Assembly: GCF_018812025.1 (NCBI RefSeq) | Contig: NC_063049.1 | Location: 4,937,243 to 5,001,242 of the forward strand | Direction of reading: 5' to 3' | Source: Megalobrama amblycephala | Taxonomy: Eukaryota; Chordata; Actinopteri; Cypriniformes; Xenocyprididae | DNA: 64,000 bases | In this document: positions 1 through 11,466 of the stretch, in pieces | Numbering within the stretch: position 1 is the first letter of the stretch | Layout of the letters: each line of letters begins with the position of its first letter | Translations under genes and position numbers: made by a program | The notes under the pieces: model-generated | The model's database searches: none | Told to the model about the DNA's origin: nothing | The model's input: the letters and a program-made list of their open reading frames with translations, nothing else

Positions 1-225
1 TGGTTCTAGAGACTCCAAATTTGGTCCAATCACTATTCATGAGCATCTCTACAACTGTGCCAAATTTCATCATTTTCTCATGTTCCGTTGATAGGGCTGC
101 CATAGACTCCCATTCGGGAGGAAGAATAATAATAATAAAAGGGAAAACGTACAATTACAATAGGGGCTACAGCCCCTTCGGGGCTTGGCCCCTAATAATA
201 ATAATAATAATAAAAAATATAGTTA
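1..225. repeat. Interspersed repeat, copy 1 of a direct repeat
   Basis: This stretch is repeated nearly base for base at 3337-3535, including a GC-rich hairpin-like segment (ggggctacagccccttcggg) followed by AAT-rich sequence. The open frame across it reads the same repeat in both copies, so I treat it as repeat translation and not as a gene. The family is not identified. Confidence 0.8.
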
Positions 226-420
226 TTTCAAATCTGACTTTTAATTATTCTGTTTGCAATGTAAGCATAGACTATTAAAAAAATGACCAGAAGCTGAGAT
301 TAAAATTAACACAGCTTGAACAAAAATAGATTTATTTCTAATCAGAAGAAAGTCTAGTACAATACTTACTGGGATAATAAAGGAATTGAAATGACATGGT
401 ACAAACAATTTTAATAGATG

Positions 421-492
421 CCCTACAACGGACTCAAACTCAGTCTATGGATCTGAAGACTGACACTCAAATCATTGCACCACTGGGCAGAC
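421..492 (-). repeat. tRNA-like segment 1 (degenerate)
   Basis: Read on the minus strand it contains GTGGTGCAATGA, like a tRNA A box, and GAGTTTGAGTCC, like a B box. Pairing of the acceptor stem is poor, so it is a tRNA-derived repeat and not a working tRNA. Confidence 0.45.
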
Positions 493-756
493 ACTTACAT
501 ACACCTGCCAAACTTTAGTAGTCTATGTAAGAATGAACTTACATACAATGAACAGTGCATTTTTAAATGAACTCAAAAAAGCAGAAATGAAAATAACATG
601 AAAAACAGCTGGTTCAGAATTACAGGCGAGAATAAACTCAGAATGTAGAGAAGTTTAAATAAAAATGAACACAGCGTAAATGAAAACACATTTCTAATCC
701 AAAAGGAATAAAGATCAATACAATGGTGACCAAGATAAAGGAATCATTTCATAAAA

Positions 757-838
757 CTGCTCCACCATGGATACAAACCCACAACCTTTCAATAAGGCAC
801 TCATCAGGCATCTGGCTTTACAAGTTGAGCTACTAGAG
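757..838 (-). repeat. tRNA-like segment 2 (degenerate)
   Basis: The minus strand shows TAGCTCAACTTGTAAAGC (A-box-like) and GGGTTTGTATCC (a damaged B box). It is homologous to the better-preserved segment at 1977-2058. Confidence 0.45.
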
Positions 839-1563
839 CACACACATTCAATATGCTGAACTTTTAGTGTGAGAAAGAAAATACAAAAAAGTATTACTTG
901 GCATGATAACCAGATTAACATGCTAAGCTAACTTCAAGCTAATGAAGCTTATGGTTAACATGATAGCTGAAGAGCCATATTACAAAGAATGACAGCTGGT
1001 TAGCATGCTAAGCTATTTAACATAAGACAACAAACTCAAGCAAGGACACATTCAGAGACAAATATCCTGGGAACAGTAGAAAATATAAAAAATTAAATTA
1101 CCATCATTATAAGTGTACCAAATTTGATAATTTTCCTACTTATGGTACATTGACTACCATTTGGGGGGAAGAAGAATAACTATGAATTTGGACATAAATA
1201 AATTGCATGTGATAGCTTCAGATTAGACCAGTTTTAGGCACAATGCCTAAAACGGACACAGAGCATTCAGGATCCATGGTGTAACACTAATCAGCCATGC
1301 ATGTTCATCAGTCTTCTAAGCAGAGGTTTCAGTGTGAGAAAGAGTTCACAGAAAAACAATTAACCTGATGACTGAAGACCACATTAGAAAGTATAGCAAT
1401 AGTTTAGCATGCTGAGCAATTACTGTGCTAAGCTAACTACCATAAGACATCAAACACAAGCAAGATCCCATTCAGAGATGAATATCTTGGGAACGGTAGC
1501 GAATATTAAAAATCTGTTCACTCATTTCTATGTGCTCGGTCAAAAGATCATCTGAGCCGCTTA

Positions 1564-1645
1564 AATTTGAACCCATGACACAGGATTCAAACCCATGACC
1601 GCTGGTCCAGTGTCCATTTCTAATCTCATTGCACCACTGTGCAGG
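1564..1645 (-). repeat. tRNA-like segment 3
   Basis: The minus strand has GTGGTGCAATGAG (A-box-like) and GGGTTTGAATCC (B-box-like), the same type as segment 1. It sits in the repeated block and is likely a tRNA-derived repeat. Confidence 0.45.
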
Positions 1646-1976
1646 TGAATGTTTACACAACTGCCGAAGTTCAGTAGTTCATGTGAGAATGAACTCAAAA
1701 TGAAGAATTTTTATAAAACTGCACTGAATGTTATATTTAATAACTTTAGTTTAGATCATTCTGCAGCTCATCATGCTGTAGTGCAATACAGAGCAGGAAG
1801 AGGAAAAACAGCAGAAAATGAACAAACATGAAACAGCTGGTTCAGAATTACGGGCAAGAATGAACTCAGAATGTACATAAGCTTAGATGAAAATGAACAC
1901 AGCATGAAACAAAAAGCATTTATTTCTAATCCAAGAGGCAGTAAAGGAATCAAAACACACTATTTTATAAAACCGC

Positions 1977-2058
1977 TCCACCTGGGATTCGAACCCACTA
2001 ACTTCGGATACAGGGCTCTTCAGATAACTGGCTTTACACATTGAGCTACTTGAGGATG
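1977..2058 (-). repeat. tRNA-like segment 4, best preserved
   Basis: On the minus strand the piece has TAGCTCAATGTGTAAAGC (A box) and TGGGTTCGAATCCCA, an intact B box with a paired T stem. The ends do not form a good seven-base acceptor stem, so I call it tRNA-derived and not a functional tRNA gene. It is the strongest RNA polymerase III promoter-like sequence in the window. Confidence 0.55.
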
Positions 2059-2329
2059 CACATTCAACAGACTGTGGAAGAAACCTTTTAGTCTAACAAA
2101 GAATTCACAAAAAAAGCATTACTTAGCATGCTAACCATATTAGCATGCTAAGCTAACTTAATGCTAATGAAGCTCATGGTTAACTTGATAACTGAAGAGC
2201 CACATTAAAGAGAATGACAACTGGTTAGCATGCTAAGCAATTAGCATGCTAAGCTAACTAGCATAAGACAACAAACACAAGCAAGGTCACATTCAGAGAT
2301 GAATATCTTGGGAATGGTAGCGAATATCA

Positions 2330-3540
2330 AAAATCCATTCAGTCATTTCTGTGCGGCTCGGTCCAAAGATCACCTGAGCTGATTTTGGACAAAATTGGAC
2401 AAAAATTGTAGGAGGAGTAGCGAAAAAACTGTTTTCCATTTATTTCAATATGGCGGACAGGTACATTTAAGGAAAATGACAAATGACACATCGTCGGAAT
2501 CGGCATAAGCCAGGGAATAAAATGACATAAAGCATACACATTTTGGAAAGTGTTTTCAAAAGTTATAAGTGGTTTTGCAATAATCATTACATCTGTGGAA
2601 CAGTAGGTGGCGCTGTGTTGAAACTTCTCAGGTACCTTCAGGACCTTCTAAACGTCATACATACCAATTTGTGTGAAGATATGTCAAATTGTTTAAAAGT
2701 TATTGCAATTTATGACAAAATTCAAAATGGCGGACACGTGGTTCATCCGATGTTGACGAATTCGATATCCTCGGATTCGGCATGGCACAGGGAATCCATA
2801 GACACCAAGATCTTGATTTTCTAATAAAGTGTTCAAAAGTTATTGGCCAAAATAGCCATTTTTCAGATCTCATGACCTGTAGGTGGCGCTGTTCCCAAAT
2901 TTGGCATGGAACCTCAGATCATGGTCTTGATCAAGTGTACCAATTTTAGCTTTGATTGCTCAAAGTTTGGCCGAGATACAGCCTCTATAGCAATTTCGGG
3001 TCAACCTCGTTAACTTCGTGACATCATAACTTTTGAACAAAGATGAATAAAAAAAATCTGTTCAGTCATTTCTGTGCGGCTCAGACCAAAGATCACCTGA
3101 TCAAAGTCTGGACAAAATTGGACAAATTTTGAAGGAGGAGAAGCGAAAAAAACAAATACTGTACTTTTCAAAATGGCCGCTACTGTAATGGGTGGAGACT
3201 TAATGTAAGAAGTTGAATAGCATCAGCATGAAGAGACGAATCAGATGAACTAAATTTAATTTTTCTATGACAAAGAGTTCAAATGTTAAAACCGTTAGAA
3301 TGTTGAAATTTTGAACTGGTGGTGGCGCTATAGAGTTGGTTCTAGAGACTCCAAATTTGGTCCAATCACTATTCATGAGCATCTCTACAACTGTGCCAAA
3401 TTTCATCATTTTCTCATGTTCCGTTGATAGGGCTGCCATAGACTCCCATTCGGGAGGAAGAATAATAATAATAAAAGGGAAAACGTACAATTACAATAGG
3501 GGCTACAGCCCCTTCGGGGCTTGGCCCCTAATTATACTTA
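2330..3540. repeat. Long unclassified interspersed repeat ending in the 1-225 repeat
   Basis: The stretch carries phrases that recur within itself (for example CATTTCTGTGCGGCTC near 2345 and 3068, and GTAGGTGGCGCTGT near 2602 and 2878) and ends with copy 2 of the repeat seen at 1-225. Coding frames are short and interrupted. It resembles the 43200-45300 region in style (frequent 'GGTGGCGCTAT' and 'CATAACT' phrases). I cannot assign a transposon class. Confidence 0.55.
3337..3535. repeat. Direct repeat, copy 2
   Basis: It is nearly identical to 1-200, including the first twenty bases and the GC-rich end. Copy 2 is preceded by more of the parent element (to about 2330), so copy 1 is probably the same element cut by the window edge. 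Confidence 0.8.
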
Positions 3541-4063
3541 TGTCTGAAAAAACATTGAAATGTCAAGTTTTAAATCGTGTATGTCAAATCGAAAACAAAC
3601 ATTCTGTGTTTATGTAATCTGTATGAAAAGAGAGCCATGTCAGAAATCCATGATTCAGCTCATTATCCGCTAATGCGGCCACGCCCACGGAGCCAGCGCT
3701 ATTCAGACGCAAATTCAGTCAATACATGCAGGCATCGTCTCAATCGTATATTTATTGTCTTGAAAAGTGTTTTGAATAGCCATAGTTAACGATCTCTGTC
3801 CTCTGTTAGTTCGGTTAGTTCCTGGATTGCCTATTCTTCTTTAGCAGGCATTTGTGGACTAAAGCTGTACAGAGCGCCCTCCGGCTGCAAGTAGCCTATG
3901 AATTGAAAACACCAGCACTCATAGTGATGACAAAAAATATTGAAGAAATATTACTCCTCTGTATAGAAAATTGACATAAACATATGAGAATCCATCAATA
4001 TTTCTCCAAATGTGCATGCTTTTAAGCTAAAAGCCTATATGAAATGCCATAGAGGTAACATAA
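3541..4063. other. Stretch without a recognised gene
   Basis: There is no splice-supported or long open frame. The sequence near 3660-3740 is somewhat GC-richer than its surroundings, but no promoter or gene start can be supported. Confidence 0.5.
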
Positions 4064-4244
4064 NNNNNNNNNNNNNNNNNNNNNNNNNNNNNNNNNNNNN
4101 NNNNNNNNNNNNNNNNNNNNNNNNNNNNNNNNNNNNNNNNNNNNNNNNNNNNNNNNNNNNNNNNNNNNNNNNNNNNNNNNNNNNNNNNNNNNNNNNNNNN
4201 NNNNNNNNNNNNNNNNNNNNNNNNNNNNNNNNNNNNNNNNNNNN
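4064..4244. other. Assembly gap (181 N)
   Basis: The bases are unresolved. The gap is bordered on the right by an ATA/TAA microsatellite (4245-4266), the likely cause of the break. Any reading frame crossing it is meaningless. Confidence 0.99.
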
Positions 4245-4476
4245 ATAATAATAATAATAATAATAAACTGTACTTTTACTTTGTTATGCTGGGTGATGTT
4301 CCTCTCATTATACTTTATGCAATACATATTAAGAAATGCATAGTTTATTCCATGCACGCTGTCTCTTTTTTTCTGGGGAAGGAGCGATGGAACAACTAAT
4401 TTGATTGTGCTAAACTTGATTGTGCTGGAACTATTGCAAGTATATTTTAGGTACACTTTAAATTTCTTGATTTTAA

Positions 4477-4659
4477 AGCTTCCGCCAGACTGCCTTCTGT
4501 ATTCAACTTACGGAAAAAAATGGAACTGGGGTTGTGTCAGTTAAGCTTTTTCTGTTAGTTGAATAGGGAAGGCGTAGGACGTAGTGTAAGCATTTTGAAC
4601 TACAAGAGATTTACAGTTTCTTCGTAAGCTGAATGCGGAAGGCGGTCTGGCCGAAGCTA
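4477..4659. mobile_element. Short MITE with terminal inverted repeats
   Basis: The left end (AGCTTCCGCCAGACTGCC at 4478) is mirrored by the right end, whose reverse complement reads AGCTTCGGCCAGACCGCC. The similarity continues about 35 bases inward (TTCAACTTACG against TTCAGCTTACG). The element is about 180 bases with no coding capacity. I could not fix the target duplication, so the superfamily is open. Confidence 0.7.
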
Positions 4660-6128
4660 GATATTTTACTTCACAACTTGTTAAATATGATTTATTTTTT
4701 ATTTTTTTACACAAACGCATCGATTAGCTTCAGAAGGCCTTTATTAACCCCCCAGAGCTGTGTAGAACATTTATGACGGATGGATGTGGATGGATGCACT
4801 TTCTTGAGCTTCATACTTGTTGGTCTCGCTCACTGCCATTATAAAGCTCGGATGCATCAGGATATTTATTAATAGATCTCCAATTGTGTTTATCAGAAAG
4901 AAGAAAGTCATATACACCTAGGATGGCTCGAGGGTGAGTAAAGCTTGGGGTAATTTCCATTTGAAAGTGAACTAACGTTAATCCTATAAATTAATGTAAA
5001 GCTGCCTTACCACTGCACATGACATTCGGATGGAATTCGCCACCTAGTGGCATGCGTAATGATCTTTATTATGACTGTACGTGACAACATGCGAGAGAAG
5101 CTCATTCTCACTTTCTTGCCAGTCTTCGCCATTAAAATTGCATCTTCTCGCTAAACTATGATATTCTGATATTGTATTTTATTTAAATACATTTGATGAG
5201 TAAGTATTTGTAATTTGTAACTAAATGCTTTTTGCTGTATTTGTGCCCATCTCTGCTTATTGATCAATAGTATTTAAATAAACAATATTAGACATCGTAA
5301 ATATATAAGAAGTTTGTACAATAGGAAATAAACAAGCAATATTCCACGAGTAGTCGTGCGATGTGGCTGTATAACAGCACAGCTGTGATTCAACCATAGG
5401 CATGGAGGCACGCAGGTTGAGTGCCATAGGTAATCACAGTGTAGTGATGTGGGTTTTGGCAACCCAATCCCTGGATGTGTTATGAGTACATTGAATTTGA
5501 ATGAACAAGACAGTGCTATAGGTCTTGTGTGCACCCGGATCATAGTGGTAACAGAGGAGAGGCAAATTGAAATTTACAGTAGCTTACAGGAAAAAAAATA
5601 TGAAGTTATGAAACTATGCCCTTAACCAAATCAATTTGCTATGGAACAAGTAATAGATTAATAGTAATACCAAAAATTGCCCATTAATATACCCAAAATG
5701 AATTATACCTCATATTTAAACACTATTTACATAAGAGCTAGAGGCAAATTGCCAAAGGACTAGCTGAGATAATGCGGTTACATGAGCGCTGAATGGCCGC
5801 TGGGGGTCTGGAGCTCAATCACCAAAAAAGTCTAAACAAACTGTGAAATATGCACTATGTTCATATATAAGTTGCATATTTGAGGTCTAAATAACTACAT
5901 TCTTGCCTAAAAAACTCTTAAAACTACAATCTGTGATACAACAGCAGTAATATTTGTAAAATTATAGTGGTTTGCTCGCTTGCCATGACACTCTCTGTGA
6001 GCAATGTTGCAAGTGGAGTGATACAAATGGTGAAATGGCTCTAGTGCTGATACTGGAGGAATATCGCATGGCTGGAAAATGCTCTCAAATCAGATTTGAG
6101 AACCAGAATGAAGTGTTGTATGCATATA
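4660..6128. other. Stretch without a recognised gene
   Basis: No coding exon, splice-site pair or known motif is seen. A piece at 4925-4980 (GGTGAGTAAA then GAAAGTGAACTAACG) matches the end of the common repeat also seen at 10345-10400 and 20000-20045, so at least one old repeat fragment is present. Confidence 0.4.
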
Positions 6129-7278
6129 CAGTGGCATGAAAAAGTATGTGAACCCCTTGCAGAATCTGTGAAAATGAGAATTATTTTAATAAAATAAGAG
6201 GTATAATAAAAAATGCATGCTATTTTTTATTTAGTACTGTCCTGAGTAAGATATTTTACATAAAAGATGTTTGCATTTAGTTCACAAGACAAAACAATAG
6301 CTGAATTTATTAAAATAACCCCATTCATAAGTATGTGAACCATTGATTCTCAATACTGTGTGTGGTTACCTGATGATCCACGACTGTTTTTTTGTTTTGT
6401 CATGGTTGTTCATGAGTCTCTTGTTTGTCCTGAGCAGTTAAACTGAACTCTGTTCTTCAGAAAAATCCTCCAGGTCCTGCAGATTCATCAGTTTTCAAGC
6501 ATTTTTGCATATTTGAACCCTTTCCAGCAGTGGCTGAATGATTTTGAGATTCATCTTTTTTACACTGAGGACAACTGAGGGACTCAAACACAACTATTAA
6601 AAAAGGTTCAAACATTCACTGATGCTCCAGAAGGAAACACGATGCATTAAGAGTCGGGGTGTGAAAACTTTTAAACAGGATGAAGATGTCACAATTTTTC
6701 TTATTTTGTTTAAATATCATTGTTTTTCATTTAGTACTGCCCTTTGGAAGCAACAGAAGATACTTGCATGTTTTCCGGCAGAAAAATTAAGTACAAATTT
6801 ACCTTGATATTTAAATTAAAAAGTTTTCACCCCTCGGCTCTTAATGCATCGTGTTTCCTTCTGGAGCATCCGTGAATGTTTGAACCTTTTTTAATAGTTG
6901 AGTTTGAGTCCCTCAATTGTCCTCAGTGTGAAAAGATGAATCTCAAAATCATTCAGTCACTGATGTAAAGGGTTCAAATATGCAAAAATGCTTGAAAACT
7001 GATGAATCTGCAGGACCTGGAGGATTTTTCTGAAGAACAGAGCTCAGTTTAGTATTGAGAATCAATGGTTCACATACTTATGAATGGGGTTATTTTAATA
7101 AATTCAGCTATAGTTTTGTCTTGTGAACTAAATGCAAACATCTTTTATGTAAAATATCTTACTCAGGACAGTACTGAACAAAAATAACATGCATTTTTTA
7201 TTATCCCTCTTATTTTATTAAAATAATTCTCATTTTCACAGATTCTGCAAGGGGTTCACATACTTTTTCATGCCACTG
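6129..7278. mobile_element. Foldback Tc1/mariner-type element with very long inverted repeats
   Basis: The left end CAGTGGCATGAAAAAGTATG is mirrored exactly by the right end, and the complementarity runs inward for roughly 400-500 bases per arm, to a pair near 6620-6660 and 6830-6860. The right arm lacks about 80 bases present at 6355-6440 in the left arm. Both ends are flanked by TA, the target duplication of the Tc1/mariner superfamily. No transposase is present, so it is a non-autonomous foldback element. Confidence 0.8.
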
Positions 7279-7768
7279 TATATTTATTATGCTAAAAGTC
7301 TGTTTTATCTGCTTTTTTGAGAACACTACTATAGATAATTCAAAGTTCACAGACTCAAAACCACACATTTTAAAATCAGACTGAGGCACTATAATGTTCC
7401 CAGGTAGAAATGCTGTATACTCACCCATTGTCGTTTCTGGATTGCAGCTCTGCAATGCGATTCCTAGGAAAGATTTGAGTGATTTAAAACAAAATCTTAA
7501 TGAAAGATACTGAAAGTGTTTCTCAACTCCAGTATTCAGGAACATCCTACCAGAATGCTTTAAATGTCTCACAAATTAAAACACATGATTCAATTCATCA
7601 GCTTCAGGGAGACATCTAAATCATTCTGGCATCAGGGTCTTGAGGACTGGAGTTGAGTAACACTGTCATAATGCATTATCATTATTATGCATTATTATTT
7701 AAAAGAATAAGAAAAAGTCCTGGACCAATTTGTACATGACAAGTATTTTCTGGGTGCCTAGATTCAGT

Positions 7769-7800
<32 letters not shown>

Positions 7801-10413
7801 AAATAAACTGCACACCAAACAAATTCAAAGTTCAAGATCAATTGAAAATCTTTAGTTTTTTCATATTTATAAAAGATAGATACGCTAAACCGAGTCTTTC
7901 CGGAAAAAGCAGAGATCCTGGAGGTGTGTCTGCTGTCAGTGCCGTGACTAAAGAGTCACAGGCGTGCGCAGCTTCTGCGTAGAGATCACATGCTAGCTGC
8001 GACATCATTATAAATACATAGGGAACAAAAATGTTCGTGTTGTTTACATTATACGCACTTGCATGCCGATTGCCAACAAAACACAGACATCTGATGCAGC
8101 TTTACTCACCACCAACAAAAATCTGGGACTTGTTTACAAAGCATTCATCACCGAAATACCGGGAACAAACAAACATACGTGCACAACTCCATTGCTGCCT
8201 CGGAAAAACAAACTTCATCTTCTGTTCCCTTAACGCTGGGTTCTTTGGGAAGCTGAAAACGGTAATCTTTCCCTCACAACCAAAAACACACTCCTTTGGT
8301 GACAGGAGCTGCATCTCATTTCGGAGGCTGTGTCCTCCGGAGGTCACATTTGAAGGCTGAATACTTCATCAAGGATGTCTTATTTAAGAAAACCATAATA
8401 AAATTGACTGATATTCATCGTGAGGTGTAAAATACTTTAATTTCTTTCTTACGTTGCAATCTAATGATTATTTTTCTTAAATGAGACTGCCTTGATGATG
8501 TATGTTACATTCAAACTTTAACCTCTTCAGCTCTGCAGCATATTTTGAATTTTTTACAGAATTAGGCATACCAGAATTTAAAAGAGAGCCCTACTCGCAT
8601 ACTTTGGAATAAATAGATAAAAATGGTCTCATTTTACAGAAAACTCTCTGAATTTTAAAACATGGGTAAAATATTGCATATTTTGGATTTTATATGTTTA
8701 CAATACTGTGATAAACACTAACAAAAAGTCAGATTTTATTATTTTTTTTATTACGTTTTTATTTAAGAGTCTGTAATTTAGGACATGTTTGGTCTATGTC
8801 GCTTCAGACAATCTCTTTTGATTCCACTAGGTGGCAATAAACAGGAGAAAAAAGAATTTTTTTGATAACATCTTCTAAGCAAAAGTTATTTAGCTTTAAT
8901 CGAAAGGAGGCGTTAGACTCTCCAAGTGTACTTTTACAGTCACCATTTTTGATTTCTGAAACCAGTAGGCATACCTGAACTTAAAAGACAGCCCTACCCA
9001 CATACTTTGGAATAAATTGATAAAAATGGTCTTATTTTACAGAAAACTCTCAGAAGTTTAACACAAGTGCAAGATAATAAAAGCACGCAATAATTCGCTA
9101 AAAACGCCATCCAAAATCCCAAACCAACTTCCAATCAAATCCATCATCTGCACCCGTTTGATGCGCGATTCGTGTTCTTTAGTCCCGCCTCCTCAACTTT
9201 GGAAAGGAAAAACTCGGGCTCTGAATGGTCTAGAAGCTTGATCGATGTGTCTATGGAGAGGGGGGGTCGTCAGCTTTCATGACATAGGACGCACTGCGTG
9301 ATGACGTCATTGCAAGTCGACAGAAATCAAAGAGAGTCAAATACTTGTCATAAATGTTTTACGCTGCATCGCGTGTTTTGATCTGCGCATCTGAGACATA
9401 TTATAGTGCCGTTTAGCCATGCATGCTCACAGACACACGAGAATGGTCTCATTTTGAAGAAAACAACCTAAAGTAAAAGCTGATATAGGATATTTTAGGC
9501 TAGTATGTGAGCACAGATGTAGTTATCAGCGCAGAAATGATGCATAAGTTTGCTTGTTCACAGGAGTCATTTCAGTTTTCGTGATTCTTTTGAAAATTAT
9601 TCTTTGTTATGTCACTATAATGTATAAGATCTGTGAAATAAAGTACACAGTAACATTCCTGAGAGTGAGAGCTTTCATTTGATGTGTGACTTGTCTAGGT
9701 TTGGTGAGTTTGTGTGCTAGAAATATGAAATATGAACATTATTCATCTGATTTTCTCAAGGGGGCGTTGTTGCGGAAGAACAAATTTAGACCTTATTATT
9801 TTCTTTTATGTAAAATTAATGCAAGAAAGCAGAGGTTCTACGCTTTCAAAAAATACCATGTATGACTAGTTTTGTGCTTCACAGTTTATAGATTTTTAAA
9901 AAATAATATCATGACCCCCCCGCGGACCCACCGGTGGGTCCTAGGGTGTGGCCAGTGCTCATTAACCTGTGGAGGGTAATACACTTAACACCAGTACAAT
10001 ACACCAGTAATACACTTAGTAGCGTCTACACTGTCGGAATTCTAATAGAGAAGAAGAAGAAGAGAGCTAGTTCAAGATGAGCATTTATTGTTAAAATATA
10101 TAAGTTGTTTTTTGTTTGTTTGTTTTAGAAAATGAGTGATGGTTTCTCTAGATAAGACCCTTATTCCTCGTCTGGGATCGTGTAGAACATTTTGAAGCTG
10201 CAATGAAACTGTAATTTTGACCTTCAACTGTTTGGAGGCCATTGAAGTCCATTATAAGGAGAATAATCCTGGAATGTTTTCATCAAAAACTTTAATTTCT
10301 TTTCGACCGAAGAAAGAAAGACATGAACATCTTGGATGACATGGGGGTGAGTAAATTATCAGGAAATTTTAATTTGAAAGTGAACTAATCCTTTAAATCA
10401 GATTCATACTCAC
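7279..10413. other. Region downstream of gene A, no cytoplasmic exon found
   Basis: This is where cytoplasmic exons of gene A would be expected, since the transmembrane exon at 10414 ends with an open splice donor in phase 2. I found no convincing exon. Seen instead are a poly-A run (7771-7795), two related stretches near 8560-8660 and 8970-9060 sharing GGCATACC and CCCTAC phrases, and a perfect 18-base palindrome at 9924-9941 (GGACCCACCGGTGGGTCC). The end of a common repeat lies at 10345-10400. Confidence 0.4.
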
Positions 10414-10513
10414 TTGTATCTCTTGACAATGAAGACACACAGTAATCCAACAAAAATTGCAGCTCCAAGCCCAGAGATGGCTGGTATGAGGATGTGGTTG
10501 AGAGTTGCTTGTT
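10414..10513 (-). CDS. Gene A transmembrane exon
   Basis: The 100-base exon begins in phase 1 after an ATCAG acceptor and encodes EQATLNHILIPAISG followed by a hydrophobic helix LGAAIFVGLLCVFIV and the stop-transfer KRYK. A TACAA/GTGAGT donor ends it in phase 2, the same phase as the transmembrane exon of gene B. A cytoplasmic tail is therefore expected but not seen. Confidence 0.8.
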
Positions 10514-11426
10514 CTGATAAAAACAAAAATCACTTAATTGTTTAAAATCATTACTAAGATACACAAAAGTGTTTTAATGTTATACCTTTCACATTGATAT
10601 GCTCTGTGGCTTGCATTTCACCCCGGACACTCCCGTGGTACTTGACAGTGCATGTGATAGAGTTGAGATTATCATCTTTTGTTGGGATGAAGGTAAGGAG
10701 AGATTCTGCCTCCCATTTTCCATGACCAATGTCCTTATAGCTCATGACTGTTTTTCCAGAGTGGCTCCAGCTGAGAATGGGCTGATGGGACGGACAGGTG
10801 TGCCGGACAGAGCATCTGAAGACTGTGGGTTCACCCTCTTGCACAAACGCCTCAGACTGCAGCACAGGTTTTGATGCTTGCTCTACATATATTTTTTTGA
10901 ATGATAAAACACATATTTCACATAGTAAATAAAAGCAAAAATGAGCTTGCTTAAATATAAACGCTTTATTTTATTTTTTTTTACCCTATTTAGAAATTGT
11001 AATTGCAGGTTAACAGCTCAAAGCACACTTACCAATCATATTAATTGTCACACAGTTATCCTCAAAGGAGTACTTGTCTTTTTCAGATGTCTCTAATTCC
11101 ACTCTGAAACAATACGGGCCGTTGTCATGGTTTTTGATTTCATCAATCTCCAAGGAGCAGTTTAAAGCACCCAGTGACCCAATCGGTTTTGTACGACCCT
11201 TGAAATTCTCTAGAACTTTTGTAGGATCATTGTGATAGATGAAATCCTTCTTGTCCTTCATGTGCCACATGGCTTTAATACGACTGGAGGGCTGTTGATG
11301 AGCAGGGTATTTGAATGAACAGGGCAACACGACACAAGATGAGACCAGAGCCTCCATTTCAGACTCTACCTTCACCTTCCAAACATCTCCAAGCACGACA
11401 GCACCAATCACTGCAAAATCATAATC

Positions 11427-11466
<40 letters not shown>

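Larger units (their letters stand above)
290..2335. repeat. Array of repeated blocks containing tRNA-like segments
   Basis: Three related phrases recur: a segment about AACACAGC and TTTCTAATCC (near 300, 670 and 1890), a segment rich in AGCATGCTAAGC (near 990, 1400 and 2230), and a segment ending in GAATATCTTGGGAA (near 1060, 1480 and 2300). Between them lie four minus-strand tRNA-like pieces, listed separately. The arrangement suggests a tRNA-derived SINE-like unit that was duplicated locally. No protein-coding gene is visible. Confidence 0.6.

Noticed and set aside
1977..2058. A functional tRNA gene
   Set aside because: The B box is good but the acceptor stem does not pair, and related damaged copies lie nearby.
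290..2335. A CRISPR array
   Set aside because: The repeats are long, irregularly spaced and tRNA-like, and the genome is vertebrate.
4012..4456. Open frames crossing the N run
   Set aside because: They are artefacts of unresolved bases.
8031..8360. Overlapping open frames on both strands near 8.0-8.4 kb
   Set aside because: No domain, splice or codon-pattern support; phrases near 8305-8350 look like a common fish repeat.
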